NCBI GenBank assembly: GCA_013360485.1
Contig: JABWBN010000011.1
Coordinates: 1 to 40,608, forward strand
From: Burkholderiaceae bacterium
GTDB taxonomy: Bacteria > Pseudomonadota > Gammaproteobacteria > Burkholderiales > Burkholderiaceae_C
Reading direction: 5' to 3'
Length of the DNA: 40,608 nucleotides
This document shows positions 19,088 through 27,174 of the stretch, in pieces (position 1 is the first letter of the stretch; every line of letters begins with the position of its first letter). The notes beneath the pieces were generated by a model. That model had not been told where the DNA came from. It saw only the letters and a list, made by a program, of their open reading frames with translations, and did no database searches. The translations under genes and the position numbers were made by a program.

Positions 19088-19264
19088 CTACTTGGCCAGC
19101 GGGCTGATGGGGATGCCCGCGATCTCCATCACACCCCACAGCGTGTAGAGCACGGTGGGCAGGGCAACCCCGACAAACAGCAGTAGGAAGGGGTTTTCCA
19201 GGAACTGCTGCATCGCGGGGATGCGTTCTTCCTCGTTCGTAGCGGCTTCTTTGTCATTGGCCAT
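19088..19264 (-). CDS. Small single-TM protein (58 aa), first gene of the oxidoreductase operon
   Basis: MANDKEAATNEEERIPAMQQFLENPFLLLFVGVALPTVLYTLWGVMEIAGIPISPLAK; directly upstream of subunit II, same strand. Confidence 0.7.
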   Translation of the reverse strand: MANDKEAATNEEERIPAMQQFLENPFLLLFVGVALPTVLYTLWGVMEIAGIPISPLAK

Positions 19265-19326
19265 GACGCGTTCTCCTGTGACCCGAAAGGTGGGCGCCAA
19301 TCTAAGGGCCCGAGACCCTCATGGAA

Positions 19327-19340
19327 TTGAAATGCGTCAA
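19327..19340 (-). promoter_or_regulatory. Candidate FNR/DNR box for the minus-strand oxidoreductase operon
   Basis: TTGAAATGCGTCAA fits TTGA-N6-TCAA. A TAGATT -10-like hexamer on the minus strand (19304-19299) places the box centre at -41.5. Confidence 0.6.
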
Positions 19341-19384
19341 GAAATCGGGAGGTTCGGCGGCCCTCCGACACCTTGTCCGGATTC

Positions 19385-19398
19385 TTAATCCAGATCAA
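19385..19398 (+). promoter_or_regulatory. Candidate FNR/DNR box for the plus-strand cytochrome b-ferredoxin reductase gene
   Basis: TTAATCCAGATCAA (one mismatch to TTGAT-N4-ATCAA), 56 nt upstream of the GTG start; weak TAGCGT -10-like hexamer at 19422-19427. Confidence 0.55.
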
Positions 19399-19453
19399 GG
19401 GGGTAAACAGCTAGGCGGCGCTAGCGTGTCGCATTGCCTCTAGGGTTTCCACT

Positions 19454-21364
19454 GTGTTGCGACTGATTCCGGCCGCGGGGCGGCGCTTGTTCCTGACTGC
19501 CGACAAGGTGTTCAACCGCCTGTTCGGTGATGCATTCAACCCGCTGTACTACCTCGGAACCATCAGCTGTCTGATGTTCGCGCTGGTCACGATCAGCGGG
19601 TTCTACCTCTACGCGTTCTACGACACCGGCATCGACACCACCTACGCGTCGGTCGAAGCCGTCACACATGGACAACGCTGGGTCGGCGGCATCATGCGCA
19701 GCGTGCACCGCTACGCCAGCGATGCCATGGTGCTGACCATGCTGCTGCACCTCGCGCGTCACTTCAGCTTCGACCACTATCGGGGTTTCCGGGCGTTCTC
19801 GTGGGTCAGCGGCATGATCCTGCTGTGGCTGGTGTACGTCTCTGGCGTCAACGGCTACATGCTGCCCTGGGACCGGCTGGCCCAGTTCACCGTGACGGCC
19901 ACCGCCGAGTGGATCGACGCGCTGCCGGCATTTCGCGGCACGCTGGTCCGCAACTTCATCCTGCCCGAGGCGATCACCGATCGCTTCTTCTCGCTGCTGC
20001 AGTTCCTCCACATCGGCATACCGCTGGCGGCGCTGGCCGGGCTGTGGATCCACATCCAGCGCGTGCCGCGCGCCCGCGTCCTGCCGCCGAAGCCGCTGCT
20101 GATCGGCCTGCTGGCGATGATGCTGGTGCTGTCGGTCGCCAAGCCGGTGACCAGCCAGGGCCCGGCCGAAATGCTGAGCATGCCGCTGACCGTCGAGATC
20201 GACTGGTTCTACCTGATGGTGTTGCCATTGGTGCAGTCCTGGGACCCGATGGCGCTGTGGATGGCCGTCGGCGGCGCAACCGTCCTGGGCATCTTGCTGC
20301 CCTGGCTGCCGCCCAAGAGACGCAGCCAGGTTCAGGCCTGGCAGGTGAAGGTGCATCCCGGCAACACGACGCTATCGGCGCGGCCCGGCGAGACGCTGCT
20401 CGAGGCGGGCCTGCGTGCGGAGCTCCCCATTCCGTTCAGTTGTCGCGCCGGCGGCTGCGGACTGTGCCGGGCGCGGCTGCTCAACGGTCAGGTCGACGAT
20501 GGCGGCGACCAGGCCGTCGCATTGACGGCCGAGCAGCGCCGCCAGGGCGACATCCTGCTGTGCTGCAGCTGCGCCGAATCGGATGTCGAGATCGAACTCG
20601 ATGCCGGCAGTGTTCTGGCCCAGGCGGCGGCGGCAGGCTATCGCGCCAGGGTGGTGGAGTTGACCCGGCTGTCACCGGATGTGATGAAGGTGGGACTCGA
20701 TCTGCTGGAAGGGCGGCGCATGCAGTTCGAAGCCGGCCAGTTCGTCCAGGTGGTGCTCGAAGATGGGCAACGCCGCGCTTACTCGTTCACCGTGCCCAGT
20801 GGCGAAACCCACCGCATCGACCTGCACATCCGGCTGATGCCCGGGGGCCTGTTCACCACGCGGGTATTCGAGTCGATGAAGCTGGGCGACGAACTGCAGA
20901 TCGAAGGCCCGTTGGGCAACTTCGTCCTGCGCGAGCCCAGCCCGCGACCGCTGATCTTCGTGGCCGGGGCAACCGGATTCGCGCCGGTGAAGAGCCTGCT
21001 CGAAGAGGCCTTCCGCAACGGCCTGGGCAAGCAGATGCACTTCTACTGGGGTGTGCGCCGCCCGCAGGACCTGTACATGCGAGAGCTGCCCGAGCAGTGG
21101 GCGCGCGAGCATGCCAACTTCCACTTCGTGCCGGTGATTTCGGAGCCGCAGCCCGGCGATGGCTGGCAGGGGCGTACAGGCCTGGTGCACGAGGCCATCC
21201 TGAAAGACTTCCCCGACATGTCGGGACACCTCGTGTATGCGTGCGGCTCGCTGCGCATGGTCGAGGCCGCCAAGCCGGCATTCATGGCTCAGGGCCTGGG
21301 CGAGGATGCGTGCTTCTCCGACGCCTTCACACCGGCTGCCAGGCCGGGGGCGGCACCACACTGA
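19454..21364 (+). CDS. Fusion: cytochrome b N-terminal + plant-type [2Fe-2S] ferredoxin + FAD/NAD(P)-binding oxidoreductase
   Basis: GIMRSVHRYASDAMVLTMLLHLARH, FLHIGIPLAALAGLWIHIQRV; SCRAGGCGLCRARLLNG...LLCCSC; QRRAYSFTVPS, LIFVAGATGFAPVKSLLEEA, VYACGSLRMVEA. GTG start. Confidence 0.88.
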   Translation: MLRLIPAAGRRLFLTADKVFNRLFGDAFNPLYYLGTISCLMFALVTISGFYLYAFYDTGIDTTYASVEAVTHGQRWVGGIMRSVHRYASDAMVLTMLLHLARHFSFDHYRGFRAFSWVSGMILLWLVYVSGVNGYMLPWDRLAQFTVTATAEWIDALPAFRGTLVRNFILPEAITDRFFSLLQFLHIGIPLAALAGLWIHIQRVPRARVLPPKPLLIGLLAMMLVLSVAKPVTSQGPAEMLSMPLTVEIDWFYLMVLPLVQSWDPMALWMAVGGATVLGILLPWLPPKRRSQVQAWQVKVHPGNTTLSARPGETLLEAGLRAELPIPFSCRAGGCGLCRARLLNGQVDDGGDQAVALTAEQRRQGDILLCCSCAESDVEIELDAGSVLAQAAAAGYRARVVELTRLSPDVMKVGLDLLEGRRMQFEAGQFVQVVLEDGQRRAYSFTVPSGETHRIDLHIRLMPGGLFTTRVFESMKLGDELQIEGPLGNFVLREPSPRPLIFVAGATGFAPVKSLLEEAFRNGLGKQMHFYWGVRRPQDLYMRELPEQWAREHANFHFVPVISEPQPGDGWQGRTGLVHEAILKDFPDMSGHLVYACGSLRMVEAAKPAFMAQGLGEDACFSDAFTPAARPGAAPH

Positions 21365-21368
21365 ACGG

Positions 21369-21383
21369 CCCACCGCCGGTGGG
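21369..21383. terminator. Short GC-rich hairpin between convergent genes, possible bidirectional terminator
   Basis: CCCACC-GCC-GGTGGG perfect 6-bp stem, 5 nt after one stop and 7 nt before the other; no T tract. Confidence 0.35.
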
Positions 21384-21390
21384 TGCGTCG

Positions 21391-22089
21391 CTACTGCACC
21401 TGGTAGGTCGACAGGCGGCGCACGTCCAGGATGCGGATGTCGCGCTTGTCGACCTCGATCAGGCCGGCAGTCTCGAGTTCGTGCAGCACGCGCGAGAAGT
21501 ACTCGGGCGTGAGCGACAGGCGGGACGCGATGGTGGCCTTGCTGACCGGCAGGGACACGGTGATGGTTTCGTGCGTCGCGCAGTCCTCGACCTCCTGCTC
21601 GCGCAGCAGGTAGCCGATGACGCGCTGCGTGCCGCTGTGCAGGGCATAGGCCTCCACATCGTGCACCAGGCCGTGCAGACGCCGCGAAATGCCGGCCAGC
21701 ATGCGCAGCGCGAACTTCGGTTCACGCTCGATCTCCGCCAGCACCGCCTGCTTCTTCACCACCAACAGCAGCGAGTCGGTGAGCGTCTGGGCGTTCAGGA
21801 TGTAGGGCTTGCCGGTGAACATCAGCGCCTCGGCGAAGCTGTTGCCCGGCCCGATGAGCTCGATCACCTTCTCCTGCCCGGACGGGGAGATGGCGAACAG
21901 CTTGACCTGTCCGATCACCGTGACATGGAACTCTTCACACGGCTGACCGACGTGGAACACCATGTCGCCGCGTGCCAGCCGGCGCAGTTGGCAGCCCAAC
22001 GCCAGACGCTCGAGCTCGGTCGGGCTCATCTCATTGAAGAGCGGCAGCACCGACAGATAGCGCGGCAGGTCGAATGAGCGGGACTCCAT
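21391..22089 (-). CDS. dnr: Crp/Fnr family transcriptional regulator, DNR/NnrR-like
   Basis: cNMP-binding fold, C-terminal HTH with TPEYFSRVLHEL (ExxSR as in FNR); lacks the N-terminal FNR Cys cluster. Confidence 0.85.
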   Translation of the reverse strand: MESRSFDLPRYLSVLPLFNEMSPTELERLALGCQLRRLARGDMVFHVGQPCEEFHVTVIGQVKLFAISPSGQEKVIELIGPGNSFAEALMFTGKPYILNAQTLTDSLLLVVKKQAVLAEIEREPKFALRMLAGISRRLHGLVHDVEAYALHSGTQRVIGYLLREQEVEDCATHETITVSLPVSKATIASRLSLTPEYFSRVLHELETAGLIEVDKRDIRILDVRRLSTYQVQ

Positions 22090-22158
22090 GAACCGGGACT
22101 CCTGGCCGTGTCGGGCTGTGATGAACGACGGTCCGCATCGACCGCCGCCAGCTAATTT

Positions 22159-22172
22159 TTGATAATAGTCAA
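22159..22172. promoter_or_regulatory. Candidate FNR/DNR box upstream of the dnr-like gene
   Basis: TTGATAATAGTCAA (TTGA-N6-TCAA), about 70 nt upstream of the Crp/Fnr start. Confidence 0.5.
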
Positions 22173-22242
22173 GATTTTGCGGGGTGGCAAGCCTGTGATT
22201 CTGCCCTGTGTGATCGGGCCTCGCACCAGCCGCAGCATCCGT

Positions 22243-23535
22243 CTACCGCTGCGATCGGGCGCCTGCGCGAGCAGTGATGAACCAGCGCCCGTAGCGCAAG
22301 GCCCAGCCGGTCGCGGCCATGGCCCAGAACAGTGCTGCCAGTTGCGCGCCTGACGCCCCCACCGCGGGATGGGTCGGGGCCAACCAGGCGCCCAGCACAC
22401 GCGCCGCTGCCGCCAATTGCGCCAGCCAGAACAGCCCCCAGGCATACCCGTCGGCCACCACGGCACGGCCGTGCTGCGCGCAGGCGACCCGCGTCACCAT
22501 CGCCAGCATGATGCTGCCCATGAAGCCCAGGGCCAGTGCGTGCAGCGACGCCAGGACGGCGCCCGCCGCCCATGGCGTTCCCGCACCCAGGTCGCCAAGC
22601 GCCTGCAGCGCCAGCGCGATGGCCAGCCACACCACGCCCGCGTAAAGCATGGCCACCAAACGGATGCGCACGTTCTGCACCCAGGCCCAGTGCCCGACCA
22701 TGGCGGCCACGATCACCGCTGCGGCCAGCGCGCAGCCACCGCGGACCAGGGCGACCATGGGCGAGCCGCCCGCCGCACCGGGTGCCGGCAACCAGACCCC
22801 CGGCGCTTGCGCGGCCATCAGGCTGGTGACGATGATGGGCATGACGCCAGGCCAGCGATGCTGGAGTGCGGGCCAGGCGCCGGCCGCGAAGTACGGAACA
22901 AGACGGTGGGCCGCCGCCATGAACACGACACCATGGCCCGCCCACAGGCTGGCGCGCACGATGAGGGGCACCGCCGACGCCTGATCCGAGGCCACACACA
23001 GAGCTGCGGCCAGGAGTGCCGCAACGCCGGCGGCCTGCCCCAACAGCAACAGACGCACATGCAAGCGGTCGCGGCTGCCACTGGCGCGGATCCAGATGGC
23101 CAGCCGCCACAGCGCCGCCGCCAGGCAGAGCGCCACCAGCGCCAAGCCAGCAGCAGCGGCCGCCTTGGCCACGTTCACGCCGGCGAAGACCAATGCCCAG
23201 CCTGCCAACATGCCGCCCACCGGCACCAGCAGCTGGCGCGCCGGCACCGGTGCCAGCCCCATCCAGCGCGGCGCACCGGTGCAGGCAAAGCCCAGGAAGA
23301 AAAACGGCATGAAGCCGTGCGCCATCAACAGGGCATGCGCACCGGCGGGCGGCACGGCCCAGGGCAGCGCTATGCCTGCAGCCCGAGTCAACAGCACCGC
23401 GAGCCACCACAGTGCCGTGGCGGCCAGCATCAGGGCGCCGGCAAAGAAGGCCAGGCGGTGTGGCGCATCCAGCAAGTGGCGCAACGAGCGCCGGCTTGGT
23501 TGCGCCCTCGCCTGCGGCCGCCCGGTGCCGCTCAC
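22243..23535 (-). CDS. nnrS: NnrS family protein
   Basis: HALLMAHGFMPFFFLGFACTGAPRWMGL, LWAGHGVVFMAAAHRLVPYFA, SLHALALGFMGSIMLAMVTRV. Confidence 0.88.
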   Translation of the reverse strand: MSGTGRPQARAQPSRRSLRHLLDAPHRLAFFAGALMLAATALWWLAVLLTRAAGIALPWAVPPAGAHALLMAHGFMPFFFLGFACTGAPRWMGLAPVPARQLLVPVGGMLAGWALVFAGVNVAKAAAAAGLALVALCLAAALWRLAIWIRASGSRDRLHVRLLLLGQAAGVAALLAAALCVASDQASAVPLIVRASLWAGHGVVFMAAAHRLVPYFAAGAWPALQHRWPGVMPIIVTSLMAAQAPGVWLPAPGAAGGSPMVALVRGGCALAAAVIVAAMVGHWAWVQNVRIRLVAMLYAGVVWLAIALALQALGDLGAGTPWAAGAVLASLHALALGFMGSIMLAMVTRVACAQHGRAVVADGYAWGLFWLAQLAAAARVLGAWLAPTHPAVGASGAQLAALFWAMAATGWALRYGRWFITARAGARSQR

Positions 23536-23548
23536 GAGACCTCGAGGC

Positions 23549-24796
23549 TCAGGCCGTCATCGGCTGCGGCACCGGCACGCCGCGGGTGAGCAGCCTCTCG
23601 ACCAGGTCGCGAGCGCTGCGGATCTGTTCGCCAAACGGCAGCGCCCCGACGCCGCGGAAGTAAAGCCCCTTCTTCAGGTCGCCACGCAGCGCCGCAGCGA
23701 GCTGGTTGTCGATGCAGAACTGGCCCCAGTCCTTCAGCCCGTCGCGCAGCCCGCATTGCGCCAGGCAATCGAAGGCCTTGGTGCAGCGCGCCCGCACGTG
23801 GGCCACGGCCTGCAGCTTGGGCTCGAGCTTCAGGTAGGCCTTCAGCCACGGCGTGGCGACCGCGCGCGCGGGCAGGCCGGCCACGCTGGTGAACTCGATC
23901 ACGTCCTCCTCACGCGCTTCGGCCAGCACCCGCTTGAACGCGTCGCTGGCATCGCCCTCGGTGGTCACGGCGAACGGCGTACCCAGCTGTGCAGCGGCGG
24001 CACCCAGGCCCTGCACCCGCGCGATGTCCTCGCACGAACGGATGCCGCCGGCGGCGATGAGCGGCACCTCACGCTCGATGCCGGCCTGCCGAAGGAATTC
24101 GATCGACTCGGGCAGCACGCGCTCGAAGTCGAATCGCGGGTCGTTCAGGTCAGCGATGCGCGCTGCACCCAAGTGACCTCCAGCCAGCCGCGGATGCTCG
24201 ATGACGATGGCATCTGGCAGGCGCTTCTTGCGCTCCCACTTGCGCACCAGCAGCGAAACGCCGCGTGAGTCGGACAGGATGGGCACCAGCAGCTTGTCGG
24301 GATGGTCGGCCGCCAGGTCGGGTAGATCGAGCGGCAACCCCGCGCCCACGACAACCATGTCGACCCCGGCTTCGAGCGAACGGCGGATCTGGGCGGCGTA
24401 GTCGCTCACGGCGCGCATCACGTTCATCGCGATCAAGCCCAGGCCACCCGCGGCGGCACGTGCCGCCTTCACTTCGCGCTCCAGGGCCTCGAGATTGGCA
24501 TCGTCGATGCGCGCCTTGGTGTCGGCATCGCACCCGGAGCGAGTGGACAAACCTTCAGTGCGTGCCATCAGATCCGGGTGGTGGCGGCGCAGGTCGACCG
24601 AACTCAGCGTGCCCACCCCACCCAACGCCGCCACTGCACCTGCCAGGCGATGGGCCGACACGCCCACACCCATGCCGCCCTGCACGATGGGCAGCAACTT
24701 GCGGCCAGCGATCTCGAGAGGACGCAGTCCGCTGCCCGTCAGGCGCGGCAGCAGGTCGGGCAGGATGCCCCAGGGGGATGCGGAGGATGCGGACAT
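23549..24796 (-). CDS. Nitronate monooxygenase (2-nitropropane dioxygenase family)
   Basis: LLPIVQGGMGVGVSAHRLAGAVAALGGVGTLSSVDL, VPLIAAGGIRSCEDIARVQGLGAAAAQLGTPFA. Confidence 0.92.
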   Translation of the reverse strand: MSASSASPWGILPDLLPRLTGSGLRPLEIAGRKLLPIVQGGMGVGVSAHRLAGAVAALGGVGTLSSVDLRRHHPDLMARTEGLSTRSGCDADTKARIDDANLEALEREVKAARAAAGGLGLIAMNVMRAVSDYAAQIRRSLEAGVDMVVVGAGLPLDLPDLAADHPDKLLVPILSDSRGVSLLVRKWERKKRLPDAIVIEHPRLAGGHLGAARIADLNDPRFDFERVLPESIEFLRQAGIEREVPLIAAGGIRSCEDIARVQGLGAAAAQLGTPFAVTTEGDASDAFKRVLAEAREEDVIEFTSVAGLPARAVATPWLKAYLKLEPKLQAVAHVRARCTKAFDCLAQCGLRDGLKDWGQFCIDNQLAAALRGDLKKGLYFRGVGALPFGEQIRSARDLVERLLTRGVPVPQPMTA

Positions 24797-24881
24797 GGGT
24801 GGTGATCCAGGCGGCGGCATGACGCCACCCTGCGGTCGAACGGGCAGCCCGACAGGCTAGGTCCAGAACCGGCGCAACAGC

Positions 24882-24895
24882 TTGATCGATGTCAT
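24882..24895 (-). promoter_or_regulatory. Weak candidate FNR/DNR box upstream of nitronate monooxygenase-nnrS
   Basis: TTGATCGATGTCAT (one mismatch to TTGA-N6-TCAA); TAGCCT on the minus strand at 24859-24854 gives a -41.5 geometry. Confidence 0.35.
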
Positions 24896-24921
24896 GGGAC
24901 CGCCCTGACGGCCCGACCGCT

Positions 24922-25371
24922 TCACCGCGCCGGCAAGCGGCGCGCCGGATCGGGCTTGCGCCCGGTGAGGGCGCGCCGCAGGCCATCCTGAAACAGCTTC
25001 AGGTTCAGCGGCTTGACCCAATACTCGTAGGCACCGAGGCTCATCGCCTTGATGATGTCCATCGACAGGCTGTCGCCGGTCAGGATGGTCACCCGCAAGC
25101 CGCGCGCGGCGATCTCGGTGTTGAGCTGGCGCACCACTTCCAGCCCGGACATGTCGGGAAGATGCATGTCGAGCAAGACGAAGTCCGGTTGCTCGGTCCT
25201 GACCAGCCGGATGCCCTCGGCGCCGCTGCCCGCATGAACAAGGCGCACGCCCGGATGCTGAAGCAGTGCGGCCTCGACCAGCGCGACGTTGGTGGGCTCG
25301 TCCTCGATGTACAGCAGCGTGCCCTGCAACGCGATCGCGGCGTCTGTGGCACTGGCATCGATCATGGTCAT
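24922..25371 (-). CDS. Single-domain (CheY-like) response regulator
   Basis: GTLLYIEDEPTNVALVEAAL, FVLLDMHLPDMSGLEVVRQL, TGDS, EYWVKPLNL. Confidence 0.9.
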   Translation of the reverse strand: MTMIDASATDAAIALQGTLLYIEDEPTNVALVEAALLQHPGVRLVHAGSGAEGIRLVRTEQPDFVLLDMHLPDMSGLEVVRQLNTEIAARGLRVTILTGDSLSMDIIKAMSLGAYEYWVKPLNLKLFQDGLRRALTGRKPDPARRLPAR

Positions 25372-25518
25372 CGCACACCCCCTGTCCACCAGCGCACCCC
25401 GCCGGCGCGCCGATCCAGGGCCGCAGCATAGGCGCTGCACCGGGTTTGGCAAGAGGGCAACCGATGGTGCCGCACCATTTACACGCAAGGCGATGCCATC
25501 GCTCGACGGAGCCGCCGC

Positions 25519-25974
25519 TCAGCCAGGGGCGCGCCGCGCGACCAGACCCTCCATGGCCAGTGCGTAGCCGTGGATCCCGAAACCGACCACGATCCCGCTG
25601 GCCACGGGCGACAGATACGAATGATGGCGAAAGGCCTCGCGGGCATGCACATTCGAGATGTGCACCTCGATCACCGGAACGCCTGCACCCTTGATTGCAT
25701 CGTGCAACGCCACCGATGTGTGCGTGTAGGCACCTGCATTGAGCACCACACCGATCACGCGGCCCGCGGCATGCTCCCGCCCCGCCTCGTGGATCCAATC
25801 GATCAGCACGCCCTCGTGGTTGGACTGCCGGCACTGCACCTGCACGCCCAGGCCGGTGGCCGCATCGCGGCAGAGCTGCTCGACGTCGGCCAGGGTGGCG
25901 CTGCCGTAAACCTGCGGCTCACGCGTACCGAGCAGGTTGAGGTTCGGTCCATTGAAGACCAGGATCGTCGCCAT
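25519..25974 (-). CDS. aroQ: Type II 3-dehydroquinate dehydratase
   Basis: [82 protein letters not shown]. Confidence 0.97.
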   Translation of the reverse strand: MATILVFNGPNLNLLGTREPQVYGSATLADVEQLCRDAATGLGVQVQCRQSNHEGVLIDWIHEAGREHAAGRVIGVVLNAGAYTHTSVALHDAIKGAGVPVIEVHISNVHAREAFRHHSYLSPVASGIVVGFGIHGYALAMEGLVARRAPG

Positions 25975-25981
25975 GGCCACC

Positions 25982-26425
25982 TCAGCGCACGATCAGCACG
26001 GGCAGCGCCGTCTTGGACAGCACCGCCTTGCTGTGCGAGCCGAACAGCCACTCGCCGAGCGGCCCTCGGCCACGGGTGGCCATGACGATCATGTCGCAGC
26101 CAGTGTCCTGGGCATGGTCGGCGATGGTCTGGTCGATGTCACCGGACTGCACGTGCAAGCCCGTGAACGACACGCTGGACTGAGCCGCTTCGACCTCGAA
26201 ACGCTGCAGCCAGTCGCGGGCAAAGGCGTCGGTGCGCGCCAGGTGAGACTGCTCGGTGCGCTCGTACTCGTCGAGCAGGTTGCCGATGCCCGGCAGCGGC
26301 GGTTGCGGCACCGCCATGAAGCCGACGAGGGCAGCGTCCAGCTGCTGGGCGAGCTCGATGCTGGCGGTGATGGCACGCGGCGTCACGTCGCTGCCGTCGA
26401 TCGGTACGAAGAGCTTGCGATACAT
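25982..26425 (-). CDS. Universal stress protein (UspA family)
   Basis: [64 protein letters not shown]. Confidence 0.95.
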   Translation of the reverse strand: MYRKLFVPIDGSDVTPRAITASIELAQQLDAALVGFMAVPQPPLPGIGNLLDEYERTEQSHLARTDAFARDWLQRFEVEAAQSSVSFTGLHVQSGDIDQTIADHAQDTGCDMIVMATRGRGPLGEWLFGSHSKAVLSKTALPVLIVR

Positions 26426-26508
26426 GCGGTCAGCCTAGTAAGTGTCATGGGCATCAACTCTAACCGCGCCGCCGCCGGATCCGAAGGGCTCGCGCCGGTG
26501 GCGTCGAG

Positions 26509-27174
26509 TCAGCCTGTGCGCACGACGCCCAGCGGCTGGCGCGCCGCAGCGTCCCACTGCGGGCCATCGAACCAGGGCGCGCCGCCGATGCACGCGCCAA
26601 GCATGGGCAATGCGTCCTGACCCCAGAACGCACGCCCCTGGGCGACCAGGGTCGGAACGCCGAAGACCCCCTGGCGGACCGCGGCGTCGGTCAGCGACCG
26701 CAATTCGTCCTTGACGTCGGCGCTGTCCGGGCGGCGCACCACGGGCAGTCGTTCGGCCAGTTCGGCCAATGCGGCAGGCTCGGTGGGGTCCGCGCCCGCG
26801 CGACACCAGGCGTGACGGAAGACGGCTTCGACGATGCGGCGGTTGGGCATGACATCGGGTTCGCAGGCGGCCAGCGCGAGCCGCAGCAACGGCAGCGGAT
26901 TGAACGGATGGGGTTGCGGCAGCTCGAGCACCGTACCCTGCTCATGCGCCAGCCACTGCACATGACGGTAGGTCCATGCGCGCTTGGGCTCGATCTCGGC
27001 CGGCCCCTTCTGCCCCCACGCGCGCAGCAACCCGGCGAACAACACCGGGCGGTACTCGACGACATGGCTGTGGCCTTCGAGCGCCTGCGGCAGCCGCTCG
27101 AAGGCCAGCCAGGCATACGGCGACACCACGTCGAACCAGAACACGATCGGGGTCACGGCAAGCTCCTGGTTCAA
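26509..27174 (-). CDS. 2-hydroxychromene-2-carboxylate isomerase / DsbA-like family
   Basis: IVFWFDVVSPYAWLAFERLPQAL, KRAWTYRHVQWLA, GVFGVPTLVAQGRAFWGQDALPML. Confidence 0.9.
   Translation of the reverse strand: MNQELAVTPIVFWFDVVSPYAWLAFERLPQALEGHSHVVEYRPVLFAGLLRAWGQKGPAEIEPKRAWTYRHVQWLAHEQGTVLELPQPHPFNPLPLLRLALAACEPDVMPNRRIVEAVFRHAWCRAGADPTEPAALAELAERLPVVRRPDSADVKDELRSLTDAAVRQGVFGVPTLVAQGRAFWGQDALPMLGACIGGAPWFDGPQWDAAARQPLGVVRTG

Noticed and set aside
26444-26457. FNR-like half-site (TTGATGCCCATGAC on the minus strand) upstream of the universal stress protein gene
   Set aside because: Only one half matches, and it lies about 25 nt from the start codon, too close for -41.5 activator geometry.
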